From Lachnospiraceae bacterium (GTDB lineage Bacteria > Bacillota > Clostridia > Lachnospirales > Lachnospiraceae), in the NCBI GenBank assembly GCA_024682075.1, contig JAIKZQ010000042.1, forward strand, positions 16,746 to 80,745: a DNA stretch of 64,000 nt, in the 5' to 3' direction. The first letter of the stretch is position 1; every line of letters starts with the position of its first letter. Made by a program: the position numbers and the translations under genes. The notes beneath the pieces are model-generated. The model had not been told where the DNA came from. It did not search any database and saw only the letters and a list, made by a program, of their open reading frames with translations. Below, one piece after another: positions 1 through 9,253 of the stretch.

Positions 1-1094
1 TACAGTCATTCGGCAGGGAGGGCTATGAGAGCTCACGTGTTGATGAGAAGAATTTCGATCATATCAGGGCCATGCTGAAAGCACTCAAGATCAGCGCGAT
101 ATTCCATCCTACCGTTGAATTCATTTCATCGATAGGAACGATCCTCGTTGTTGCTTTCGGAGGATATCTTGCCTGGAAAGAGGGCCTCAAGGTAGAGGAC
201 ATTGTTGCATTTTTGCTTTATCTCGGGCTTTTCTATGCACCGATAACCGGACTTGCCAATCTTCTGGAGAACATGCAGCAGTCCCTGGCCGGTGCCGAGA
301 GGGTGATGAGCGTTCTGGATGCTCCCTGTGAGATAACGGACAAGCCGGATGCCACAAGGCTTGATGATGTAAAAGGTTCAATAGAGTTCGATCATGTCAG
401 CTTTTCATATGAGACGGGCGGAGTGATACTTGATGACATTTCTTTTAAATGCAAACCCGGTCAGATGCTTGCTCTGGTAGGTCCCACCGGAGTCGGAAAG
501 ACGACGATGACCAAGCTGATCTCAAGGTTTTATGAGCCCACATCTGGAAGGATCCTCATCGACGGACACGAGATAAACGATGTCACGATAGAGAGCCTTC
601 GAGAGAATATCTCACCTGTCCTTCAGGATACATTCCTTTTCAACGGAACGATCGCGGAAAACATCGGATATGCCGTTCCCGAGGCGGGCATGGATCAGAT
701 AATCGAGGCTGCGAAGGCTGCCAATATCCACAAAGACATAATGAACATGCCGGACGGTTATCAGACACTTGTGGGAGAGCGCGGACTCAGGCTGTCGGGA
801 GGACAGAAACAAAGAGTTGCGATCTCACGTGCGATACTCAGGAATTCTCCCATAATAGTCCTTGATGAAGCCACCGCGTCGGTTGACGTCGAGACCGAAA
901 AGCAGATCCAGGAAGCAATCAATAATATCTCGGGCAAAAGGACGATCATCGCAATAGCTCACAGACTCTCGACCATACGTAATGCGGACCGGATACTGGT
1001 CTTTGAGAACGGTCATATCGTTGAGGAGGGTACCCATGATGAGCTGATCTCACTCGGCGGAATCTATTACCGGATGAACAGCATTCAGGAGTGA
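1..1094 (+). CDS. ABC transporter, permease/ATP-binding fusion, 3' part
   Basis: The reading frame is open from base 3 of the window, so the gene starts upstream and only about 364 C-terminal residues are present. The visible part holds the last membrane helices of an exporter-type transmembrane domain and a complete nucleotide-binding domain. That domain has Walker A GPTGVGKTT, Q-loop LQDTF, signature LSGGQKQR, Walker B IIVLDEATASVD and the switch histidine in AHRLST. This is the layout of a half-size exporter that works as a homo- or heterodimer in the cytoplasmic membrane; in Lachnospiraceae such genes usually come as pairs, so the partner may lie just upstream. The substrate cannot be told from sequence. 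The gene ends 116 bases before the first sensor kinase, which has its own promoter, so the two are probably separate units. Confidence 0.93.
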   Translation, partial: QSFGREGYESSRVDEKNFDHIRAMLKALKISAIFHPTVEFISSIGTILVVAFGGYLAWKEGLKVEDIVAFLLYLGLFYAPITGLANLLENMQQSLAGAERVMSVLDAPCEITDKPDATRLDDVKGSIEFDHVSFSYETGGVILDDISFKCKPGQMLALVGPTGVGKTTMTKLISRFYEPTSGRILIDGHEINDVTIESLRENISPVLQDTFLFNGTIAENIGYAVPEAGMDQIIEAAKAANIHKDIMNMPDGYQTLVGERGLRLSGGQKQRVAISRAILRNSPIIVLDEATASVDVETEKQIQEAINNISGKRTIIAIAHRLSTIRNADRILVFENGHIVEEGTHDELISLGGIYYRMNSIQE

Positions 1095-1133
1095 TCCGGA
1101 GCTTGTTAAGTTTTTATCTATCCCCTTAGTTTC

Positions 1134-1162
1134 TTGTGACAAACCCGCGCATATTATATAAT
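1134..1162 (+). promoter_or_regulatory. Sigma-A type promoter for first hybrid kinase
   Basis: TTGTGA at 1134-1139 (four of six consensus bases) is followed after exactly 17 bases by a perfect TATAAT at 1157-1162. Transcription would start near 1169, upstream of the ATG at 1211. The promoter overlaps the GTG at 1136 that opens the longest reading frame, which argues against that GTG being the real start. Confidence 0.65.
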
Positions 1163-1210
1163 TTTCTATTATGGACCGATCGCGTTCATGGCATTTGCAC
1201 GGGGATTCTT

Positions 1211-4018
1211 ATGGGTGGATTTGGCAGAAAAAAAGATCGTGGATTAAGGTCTTTCGGCGAAAGACTGTTTCTTTATGTCTGCATCATGATCTTTTTTGTG
1301 TGCGTGGTCTTTTTCTATTACAGAAGACTGTATGGTGCGACCAGAGATAACATCATCCGCGAGGGCCAGATCTATGCCGTGGAGTCCGCTGACCAGATCA
1401 GCAGGCATCTGTATTCAAGTCTGGATATCATCAAACTTTCAGCCTATACGCTTGACAACATGATAAGGGAAAACAGATCATCCGGGGATATCCTGGATTA
1501 TCTGACCAATGAGACCGTGGCAGTGGGTGATTCTCTTATCGTCAACACCACCGGCATTTACGGGTATATAGGCGGTGAATATATGGACGGTTCGGGATGG
1601 GATCCCGGAGAAAAATACGATCCGACCGTGCGCCCCTGGTATGTCGAGGGGCTCGAAGGCGGAGGCAGCATCGTGATGGTGGATCCGTATGTGGACCTCG
1701 ACACGGGTGAAGTGATGATAGCGCTCACCAAGGCACTTTGCGACGGCAGCAGCGTTGTCGGCATCGACATATCGCTCGATGATCTCCAGTCGATACTTGA
1801 AAGCCATGTCCATGAAGGTGATTCCGCCTATGAATTCATCGCCAATGACGATGGCATTGTAGTCGCTCATTCAAATATCTCATATATCGGACAGAGCATC
1901 ATTGATAACAGCGATCCTCTTGCAAATGCGATTGCGGAGCATATCGGTTCCGATGAGGCGGTCAATTTCTATTACAGGTCGGGCGGCAGGGATTACATGA
2001 TATACATAATGCCGATAGAATTCGACTGGATATGTGTGTCCGTGATAGATGCCACACCTCAGTTCTCGGCTCTGACCAGGCCTCTTGTGGTTTCAATAAT
2101 CATTTCCGTCATCATAGTCATCATTTTCTCCATAATGATGTATTATTCCGAAAAAAGGGACAGGCTTGCAAGGAGGTTCGAACTTGAGAGTGAGCAGGCC
2201 GTGGCCGCAAATGAAGCAAAGACCGCGTTCCTTTCCAATATGAGCCATGAGATACGTACTCCCATTAACGCGATACTCGGCATGAACGAGATGATCCTGA
2301 GGGAGTCTCGTGACGATTCCGTTCTCGGTTATTCCGAAAAGATCAAAAGTGCCGGCAATTCACTGCTGGGCATCATCAACGACGTTCTTGATTTCTCCAG
2401 GATCGAAGCCGGCAAGATAGAACTTATCTATGCGGATTATGACATGGCATCTTTGATAGGAGACCTTGTCAACATGATCAGGACCAGAGCCGAGGAAAAA
2501 GGCCTGAAACTTGAACCGGACATCGATAAAAACATCCCCTCGAGACTGAACGGTGATGAGGTGCGCATCAAGCAGATCATCGCCAACATACTCACCAACG
2601 CGGTCAAATATACCGAAAAGGGAAGCATAACCCTTTCGGTCGGTTCACATCCTGCATCTTCACAGCCGGGTCATGTGATGATAGACGTATCGGTCAGCGA
2701 TACCGGTATCGGAATAAAGGAAGAGGACATACAGAAACTCTTCTCCAAATTCGAGCGCATCGAAGAAAAGAGAAACCGGAACATCGAAGGCACCGGTCTT
2801 GGCCTTAACATAACCCGGAGTCTTTTGGAATGCATGGGCTCGGAACTGAATGTAAAGAGCGAGTACGGAAAAGGGTCGACATTCAGCTTCAGCATAATTC
2901 AGAAAGTGGTCGACGATCATCCGCTCGGTGATTTCGAAATCGCATATGAGAACCGCTCCGCGGTCAGACAGGCCTATAAGGAGAAATTCACCGCGAAGGA
3001 TGCAAGGATCCTGGTAGTTGATGATAATTCGATGAACCTGAGCGTCTTTAAGCATCTTGTAAAACAGATCCTCGTACAGACCGATGCTGTTGAAAGCGGT
3101 GATAAGGGAATCGAACTTGCACGGAAGAATAAATACGACATCGTTTTTCTCGATCATATGATGCCGGGTAAGGACGGGATAGAAACCCTGCACGAGATAA
3201 AGAATTCTTCATCCCTGAATTCCGGGACGCCTGCGATATGCCTGACGGCGAACGCGATATCCGGAGCAAGGGACATTTACATAAATGCCGGATTTGACGA
3301 TTATCTGACAAAGCCCATCGATCCCAAACAGCTTGATGAGATGATACTTAAGTATCTGCCACACGAAAAGGTAGTCATTGAGTACATCGAAGAAAGCAAT
3401 GAACCTTCATCGGGGGATGTGGCTTTCGAGATTCCCGAAGATCTGCTCCCATTGGAAAGTTCGGACGTGATCGACATCAAAGCGGGGATCATGCACAGCG
3501 GATCCGTGTCGATGTACAGAAAACTGCTCGGGATCTATTTCGGATCGTATGAAGAGATGGCCGGTGAACTTAACGGCTATCTGGAAAAAGAAAACTTCAG
3601 GGATTACACGACCAAGGTTCACGCCCTGAAGAGTTCCTCCAAAATGATCGGCGCTGCCGGATTCAGCGAAGAAGCACAGAATATGGAATCTGCCGGAAGC
3701 AGTGGAGATACAGCATTCATATATGCTCACCATGGAAAAATGATGGATCATTACGCGGTGATCATAAGGGAACTGGCAGAACTGTTTGAAGGTAACGGCT
3801 CCGGCGATAAACCGGCGGCGGACCGCGAATTTTTGAAGAAAAAATATGAAGAGATAAGATCGGCTGCCGATGACATGGACTGTGACAGGCTCGAGGAGAT
3901 CGTCGCCGAAATGGATAAGTACACCATTCCGGAAGATGAAACCGAAAAGTACAAAGACATCAGATCTGCGATAGGCAAACTTGATTATGACCTGATACTT
4001 AAACTGTCTGAAGAATAA
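1211..4018 (+). CDS. Hybrid sensor histidine kinase, dCache-HisKA-HATPase-REC-Hpt
   Basis: Membrane sensor kinase of 935 residues. A helix near residue 20-37 and another near 300-320 flank an extracellular dCache_1 domain. Next come HisKA (phospho-acceptor H346 in MSHEIRTP), an HATPase with GTGLGLN, a receiver with D648, and an Hpt domain with H804 (VHALKSSSK). A further tail of about 65 residues containing ADDMDC recurs in neighbouring kinases. In the dCache domain Y136, R141, W143, Y144 and D186 match the published amino-acid-binding signature of dCache_1, so an amino acid ligand is a reasonable inference. I chose ATG 1211 because GGGGA lies 5 bases upstream and a promoter covers the longer GTG start. 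It is the first of four consecutive hybrid kinases. No output domain is present, so the phosphate must pass to another regulator. Confidence 0.93.
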   Translation: MGGFGRKKDRGLRSFGERLFLYVCIMIFFVCVVFFYYRRLYGATRDNIIREGQIYAVESADQISRHLYSSLDIIKLSAYTLDNMIRENRSSGDILDYLTNETVAVGDSLIVNTTGIYGYIGGEYMDGSGWDPGEKYDPTVRPWYVEGLEGGGSIVMVDPYVDLDTGEVMIALTKALCDGSSVVGIDISLDDLQSILESHVHEGDSAYEFIANDDGIVVAHSNISYIGQSIIDNSDPLANAIAEHIGSDEAVNFYYRSGGRDYMIYIMPIEFDWICVSVIDATPQFSALTRPLVVSIIISVIIVIIFSIMMYYSEKRDRLARRFELESEQAVAANEAKTAFLSNMSHEIRTPINAILGMNEMILRESRDDSVLGYSEKIKSAGNSLLGIINDVLDFSRIEAGKIELIYADYDMASLIGDLVNMIRTRAEEKGLKLEPDIDKNIPSRLNGDEVRIKQIIANILTNAVKYTEKGSITLSVGSHPASSQPGHVMIDVSVSDTGIGIKEEDIQKLFSKFERIEEKRNRNIEGTGLGLNITRSLLECMGSELNVKSEYGKGSTFSFSIIQKVVDDHPLGDFEIAYENRSAVRQAYKEKFTAKDARILVVDDNSMNLSVFKHLVKQILVQTDAVESGDKGIELARKNKYDIVFLDHMMPGKDGIETLHEIKNSSSLNSGTPAICLTANAISGARDIYINAGFDDYLTKPIDPKQLDEMILKYLPHEKVVIEYIEESNEPSSGDVAFEIPEDLLPLESSDVIDIKAGIMHSGSVSMYRKLLGIYFGSYEEMAGELNGYLEKENFRDYTTKVHALKSSSKMIGAAGFSEEAQNMESAGSSGDTAFIYAHHGKMMDHYAVIIRELAELFEGNGSGDKPAADREFLKKKYEEIRSAADDMDCDRLEEIVAEMDKYTIPEDETEKYKDIRSAIGKLDYDLILKLSEE

Positions 4019-4036
4019 ACCGGGTAACTGAAAACT

Positions 4037-7000
4037 ATGGACACTAAGAAGAAAAGCATTGTATTTACCAACGATAACTGCATCGGATGCAATAAGTGCA
4101 TTAAGGTCTGTTCGGCAATAGGTGCATGCATTTCCAAGGAAGAAGACGGAAAGGCAAGGATCGATGTCGACGGAAACAGATGCGTTGCCTGCGGAAGCTG
4201 CATCGATGTCTGCGTTCACCACGCAAGGGAATTTGACGATGACACCGAAAGGTTTTTCGAGGACCTGAAAAAGGGAGAGAAGATCTCGCTTTTACTTGCT
4301 CCCGCTTTCAAGGCCAATTATCCGGATGAATATGACTCCGTCCTCGGCGGACTTAAAAAACTGGGAATAAACAGGATCATAAGCGTATCCTTCGGTGCCG
4401 ACATAACGACCTGGGGCTATCTTAATTACATACAGAAACACGATTTTATCGGAGGAATATCGCAGCCCTGCCCCGCACTTGTTTCCTATATCGAAAGATA
4501 TCTTCCCGAGCTTCTTCCGAAGCTTTTCCCCGTGCAGAGTCCTCTTATGTGTGCTGCGATCTATGCCCGTAAGAAAATGGGAATAGAGGATAAGTTCGCA
4601 TTCATCAGTCCCTGCATTGCCAAAAAACTCGAGATAGAAGATGAACACAATGCAGGGCTCGTTCAGTATAACGTTACCTTCGAGCATCTGATGAACTATG
4701 TCAGGGAACATGAGATATCCGGTCCTTCCACGAGCAGTGAGATTGAATACGGACTTGGTTCATTCTACCCTACACCCGGCGGACTTGCCGAGAACGTAAA
4801 GTGGTTCCTCGGGGATGACATCTATGTCAGACAGATCGAAGGTGAAAGACATCTCTATGAATGGATGAACGAGAATAAATCCAGGATAAGAGAAGGCGGT
4901 ACTCCGTTCCTGTTCATTGACGCACTCAACTGTGAAAAAGGATGTATATGCGGAACCGCGGTCAATCCCGAAAAATCCAAAACGGATGATGCGCTTTACG
5001 CACTTCTTGACATAAGGGAAAAGTCCAAGAAACCACAGAAGGGAGATGCATGGTCCAGACCCGATTCTCCCGAGGAACGTCTGAAGAATCTGAACGAACA
5101 GTTTAAGGATCTTGATCTTGATGATTATATCAGGGGATATACCGACAGGTCGGAAGGATGCAGATACAGCAGGCCTGATGATGAGGAACTTGAGAAGATC
5201 TATCTCAGCATGAACAAACTGACCGAGGAATCGCGTCATATCGATTGTACATGCTGCGGTTATGACAATTGTCTTCAGATGGCGACTGCGATACATAACG
5301 GCTTCAATCACAAGGAAAACTGTATCTACTATGAGAAGACCATGGTCAGGGAACTGGAGATAGAAAAGGCCATCGCCGAAGAAGCAACCCAGGCCAAGAG
5401 CTCCTTCCTTGCGAACATGAGCCATGAGATCAGGACTCCCATAAATGCCGTGCTCGGCATGAACGAGATGATACTCAGGGAGTGCGCGGATCCTGATATA
5501 CTTGCTTATTCCGAAAATATCAGGAGTGCAGGTTCGGCCCTTCTCGGACTGGTCAACAACATTCTTGATTTTTCCAAGATAGAAGCCGGAAGAATGGAGA
5601 TAGATCCCGCCGAGTATGATCTTTCATCGGTCATCAACGATCTTGTCAACATGATACAGATCAGGGCAGATGACAAGGATCTGCTTCTGAAGCTGGATTT
5701 TGACAGTACCATGCCCAAGGTGCTTTACGGTGATGAGATAAGGATCAAGCAGATCATCTCGAACATCCTTACCAACGCCGTCAAATACACTCATGAAGGC
5801 AGCGTGCGTTTCAGCATCGGGTACGAGAAGATCAACGATGAGAACATCAGGCTTAAAGTATCGGTGAAGGATACCGGAATAGGGATCAAGCCGGAGGATC
5901 TTTCAAGACTGTTCGAGAAATTCGACCGTATCGAAGAGACCAGGAACCGCAATATAGAGGGTACGGGCCTGGGAATGAACATAACCCAGAGCCTTTTGGA
6001 ACTCATGGGCTCTTCGCTCGATGTGGAAAGTGTATACGGTGAAGGTTCGATATTCGGATTCACCCTCGATCAGCGTGTGGTCAGATGGGAAGAGCTGGGT
6101 GATTTCAAGACCGCATACAGAAAACAGCTCGGCCAGAAGAAGGATTATCATGAGAAATTTACCGCACCAGGGGCAAGAGTCCTTGTCATGGATGATAATC
6201 CCATGAACCTTATGGTCTTCAAGAACCTTCTCAAACAGACGCAGCTTCGCATCGACACTGCGGATGACGGCGATGAGGGACTGATGCTTTCTGCCGTCGT
6301 AAAGTATGACATCATTTTCTTCGATCACATGATGCCCGGCAAGGACGGCATTGAGACTTTGCATGCCCTGAAAGCGGATACGGTCAATCCGAATCTGAAC
6401 ACGCCTTCGATTTGTCTTACCGCAAATGCCGTGTCCGGTGCAAGGGAGCAATATCTTGCCGAGGGATTTGATGATTATCTGGCCAAGCCTATCGATTATG
6501 AGAAGCTGGAAAACATGCTCATAAGATATCTTCCTTCTGATAAAGTCGTGATCACGAAAGTAAGCGAAGAAGAAGTTCAGATTGAGACGGCAGATGATCT
6601 GGCAGAAGAATTTGCGGAACTTGATTCTTATCCTTGGATAGATGTAAGGGCCGGTATCGCCGCAAGCGGTTCTCCGGATGCGTACATTCCGCTTCTCAGG
6701 ATCTTCCATGATTCGATGGATACAAAAGCGGAAGAACTTGAAAGATTCTATACCGAGAAGGATTTCAAGAATTACACCATCAAGGTTCATGCTCTCAAGA
6801 GTTCCGCCAGGATAATCGGTGCGCTTGATTTTGCGGAAGAAGCGCAGAAACTCGAAAATGCTGGCAAGTCCGATGATGAGGACTACATCCGCAAGAATCA
6901 CGGACCGTTCATTGATGAGTTCAGAACTTTCAAGGCTCCTATTGCGAAGGCACTCGGACTTGAGGGTGAAGATAAGGAAAAGCCGCTCGCAGGTGAATCC

Positions 7001-7186
7001 TTAATAAAGGATGTGCTGGAGCGCATCAGGACTGCAGCGGATGACATGGACTGTGGCAGCCTTGAGACTGTTTTCGGTGAACTGTCGGATTACTCCATAC
7101 CCGATGAGCACAGGGAACTTCTTGATGAGATCAGGAAGGCTGTTGAAGATTATGATTATGACAGGATCCTTGAACTGTTAAATTGA
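4037..7186 (+). CDS. Ferredoxin/[FeFe]-hydrogenase-like sensor fused to hybrid histidine kinase
   Basis: A 1049-residue cytoplasmic protein with no membrane helix. Residues 1-62 carry two 4Fe-4S motifs (C15, C18, C21, C25 and C49, C52, C55, C59). Residues about 80-325 match the [FeFe]-hydrogenase large-subunit C-terminal domain: C145 in QPCPALV (loop L1), C193 in SPCIAKK (L2), and C299/C303 in NCEKGC (L3). All four H-cluster cysteine ligands are therefore present. The proton-relay cysteine of catalytic enzymes, next to C145, is proline. A further Fe-S motif (C404, C407, C412, C429) follows. The kinase part has H463, HATPase GTGLGMN, receiver D763, Hpt H918 and the ADDMDC tail. Sensory HydS-type hydrogenases are known with PAS or phosphatase outputs. 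A hybrid kinase output suggests a sensor of H2, CO or redox state; that role is inference. The gene starts 18 bases after the previous one, probably in one operon. Confidence 0.93.
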   Translation: MDTKKKSIVFTNDNCIGCNKCIKVCSAIGACISKEEDGKARIDVDGNRCVACGSCIDVCVHHAREFDDDTERFFEDLKKGEKISLLLAPAFKANYPDEYDSVLGGLKKLGINRIISVSFGADITTWGYLNYIQKHDFIGGISQPCPALVSYIERYLPELLPKLFPVQSPLMCAAIYARKKMGIEDKFAFISPCIAKKLEIEDEHNAGLVQYNVTFEHLMNYVREHEISGPSTSSEIEYGLGSFYPTPGGLAENVKWFLGDDIYVRQIEGERHLYEWMNENKSRIREGGTPFLFIDALNCEKGCICGTAVNPEKSKTDDALYALLDIREKSKKPQKGDAWSRPDSPEERLKNLNEQFKDLDLDDYIRGYTDRSEGCRYSRPDDEELEKIYLSMNKLTEESRHIDCTCCGYDNCLQMATAIHNGFNHKENCIYYEKTMVRELEIEKAIAEEATQAKSSFLANMSHEIRTPINAVLGMNEMILRECADPDILAYSENIRSAGSALLGLVNNILDFSKIEAGRMEIDPAEYDLSSVINDLVNMIQIRADDKDLLLKLDFDSTMPKVLYGDEIRIKQIISNILTNAVKYTHEGSVRFSIGYEKINDENIRLKVSVKDTGIGIKPEDLSRLFEKFDRIEETRNRNIEGTGLGMNITQSLLELMGSSLDVESVYGEGSIFGFTLDQRVVRWEELGDFKTAYRKQLGQKKDYHEKFTAPGARVLVMDDNPMNLMVFKNLLKQTQLRIDTADDGDEGLMLSAVVKYDIIFFDHMMPGKDGIETLHALKADTVNPNLNTPSICLTANAVSGAREQYLAEGFDDYLAKPIDYEKLENMLIRYLPSDKVVITKVSEEEVQIETADDLAEEFAELDSYPWIDVRAGIAASGSPDAYIPLLRIFHDSMDTKAEELERFYTEKDFKNYTIKVHALKSSARIIGALDFAEEAQKLENAGKSDDEDYIRKNHGPFIDEFRTFKAPIAKALGLEGEDKEKPLAGESLIKDVLERIRTAADDMDCGSLETVFGELSDYSIPDEHRELLDEIRKAVEDYDYDRILELLN

Positions 7187-7207
7187 CTGATTCTTGTGAG
7201 GTTATAA

Positions 7208-9253
7208 ATGAAAGGCAATAAGAACGAGAAATTCATAATCCTTCTTGTGTCACTTGCATGCATAGGACTGACTGTTGAAAGCATTGTGATGAGCTGGGAA
7301 TTCTGGGTTCCTCCGCTCATACTGATCGGAACAGTTTCCCTTTGGGTGATGAACCTGTCCGGAAAGCCGTCATATGAACTCCGCATAGTCTATTATCTCA
7401 TCTATGCAATGCTGGCACTGTTCTTCCACGGTGTTCACGACACAAGCTTTTTTGATGTCGCGCTTGTTGTGACGCTTGTCATGATCGCATATTCGTTTTT
7501 TGACAGGATCATCATGATCCATCTTTTCTTCATCGAATACATCATCATCATGGTGATCCAGTTCCGGCTGGTGCTGACCGGGGATGTGATGGAGTTTGAC
7601 ACTCTTACGATATCAAGAGTGATTCTTCATTTCATGATAGTGCTCCTCGTATATAACGTCAGCATAAGATCCATCCGGAACAGAGAAGAAGAAGAGATCG
7701 TCGAGAAAGAAAAGGATGAAATGCTCGAATCCGTCGATGCAGACATGGAGGACTTTCTGTCCAATATCTCCCATGAGCTCAGGACCCCCGTTAATGTCGT
7801 TAACGGAATGAGTGAGATACTCATGAAGAAAAACATCGGTCCCGAGATCCTTTCCGTCAAGGATGCCGGAGTGATGCTGGCTTATCAGATCGAGGATATC
7901 CAGGATTATACGGAATGCAAGCGAAACAAGATCATCCTTGAGGAAGAGGAATATATGAGCATCTCCCTGATCAACGATGTTGTCATGGGATTCAGGCTCG
8001 GAAGCAATGACAAGAAACTGGAACTGGTAGTAGACATAGATCCGGCTGTTCCGGCCGTATTAAAGGGCGATGTCAAGAAACTTCACAAGATATTCAGGCA
8101 TCTTCTCATCAATGCGATCAAGTTCACCAAGCAGGGCGGCGTATACATAAGGCTGTATTCCGAAAAGACCGACTATGGCATCAATCTCTGCATCGAGATG
8201 ATGGATACCGGCATCGGAATGGACCTGAGAAGCATTCAGTCCGTTGTCGACGGAATGTATCAGGTGAATAAAAAGAGAAATCGCAGTTCGGGCGGTGTCG
8301 GGCTCGGACTGTTCATAGTGTATGGATTTGCCCACAGAATGGGCGGGTTCGTCAAGATTGAAAGTGAAAAAGGAAACGGCACGACTGTCAGGGTGACTAT
8401 CCCTCAAAAGGTTGTCAATCCCGATCCAAGCCTTGTGCTTTCGACTAAATTCTCGGGGAATATCCTGTTCCACGTAAAGTCTGACAAGTATAAGGTGCCG
8501 AGAGTCCGTGATTTCTACCGTGCCATGGCAACTCATCTTGCGGTAGGCATCAAGGTGCCCTTGTTCTCGGCTGAATCTGTCAAGGAGATCAGCAGCATAA
8601 GAGAGAAGATGGATGTAACGGCCGTGTTCATGGGAGAAGAGGAATATGCGGCGAACTCAGACTACATGGACGCGCTCAGCAGGGAGATCATTGTCGCAGT
8701 ATCCGCCAATTCAGGCTTCAAGCCCAATGAAGGCAGTAATGTCATCGTGATGCCCAAGCCCCTTTACGCATATCCTGTAATCAAGATACTTAATGAAGGC
8801 AGGGATGCGAAGAATCTTGAACTGTCCGAAAATGCCGTCAAGCCTGTCTTCGACGGAGTCAGGGCCCTTGTCGTTGACGATGAACCCATGAACCTGATCG
8901 TTGCGCGCGGAATGTTCAGTGATTACAAGATGATGATCGATACTGCAGCGAGCGGCAGGGAAGCGATAGATAAATTCTACTCCGCTGATTACGATATCAT
9001 ATTCATGGATCACATGATGCCCGAAATGGACGGTGTTGAGGCAATGAAGAGGATCAGGAAAGCATCCGAGGAGCTTAAGAAGCCTGTCTCCATCGTTGCC
9101 CTTACCGCCAACGCGGTATCGGGCGCTAAGGAAATGTTTATGAAAGAGGGCTTTGACGGTTTTATAGCAAAGCCTATATACATTCCTGATTTTGAAAGGG
9201 TGATGCTCAGAGTACTTCCGCAGAATAACGAAGGAAAGAGAGGTGCCCGCTGA
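7208..9253 (+). CDS. Membrane hybrid histidine kinase, 6TM-HisKA-HATPase-REC
   Basis: A 681-residue kinase. About six hydrophobic helices fill residues 5-155, with only short loops, so the signal is probably sensed in the membrane or is a small molecule. HisKA follows with H189 (ISHELRTP), then an HATPase with DTGIGM and GVGLGLF. A stretch of about 130 residues next looks like a degenerate receiver (it ends in VIVMPKPL and KILNEG). A true receiver follows, with D601 in FMDHMMPE. There is no Hpt domain, unlike its three neighbours, so it may use the Hpt of another kinase or a separate one. It starts 21 bases after the hydrogenase-like kinase, and its stop overlaps the next start by one base (TGATG), which points to translational coupling. 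Confidence 0.9.
   Translation: MKGNKNEKFIILLVSLACIGLTVESIVMSWEFWVPPLILIGTVSLWVMNLSGKPSYELRIVYYLIYAMLALFFHGVHDTSFFDVALVVTLVMIAYSFFDRIIMIHLFFIEYIIIMVIQFRLVLTGDVMEFDTLTISRVILHFMIVLLVYNVSIRSIRNREEEEIVEKEKDEMLESVDADMEDFLSNISHELRTPVNVVNGMSEILMKKNIGPEILSVKDAGVMLAYQIEDIQDYTECKRNKIILEEEEYMSISLINDVVMGFRLGSNDKKLELVVDIDPAVPAVLKGDVKKLHKIFRHLLINAIKFTKQGGVYIRLYSEKTDYGINLCIEMMDTGIGMDLRSIQSVVDGMYQVNKKRNRSSGGVGLGLFIVYGFAHRMGGFVKIESEKGNGTTVRVTIPQKVVNPDPSLVLSTKFSGNILFHVKSDKYKVPRVRDFYRAMATHLAVGIKVPLFSAESVKEISSIREKMDVTAVFMGEEEYAANSDYMDALSREIIVAVSANSGFKPNEGSNVIVMPKPLYAYPVIKILNEGRDAKNLELSENAVKPVFDGVRALVVDDEPMNLIVARGMFSDYKMMIDTAASGREAIDKFYSADYDIIFMDHMMPEMDGVEAMKRIRKASEELKKPVSIVALTANAVSGAKEMFMKEGFDGFIAKPIYIPDFERVMLRVLPQNNEGKRGAR

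Noticed and set aside
3407..4222. 271-codon minus-strand frame across the junction of the first two kinases
   Set aside because: Antisense to Hpt and ferredoxin domains, and no start site or recognisable domain.
5903..6901. 332-codon open frame on the minus strand, antisense to the hydrogenase-like kinase
   Set aside because: It lies wholly inside a gene with clear domains, has no homologous pattern or ribosome site, and similar antisense frames occur under several of the paralogous kinases, so it is a codon-bias shadow.
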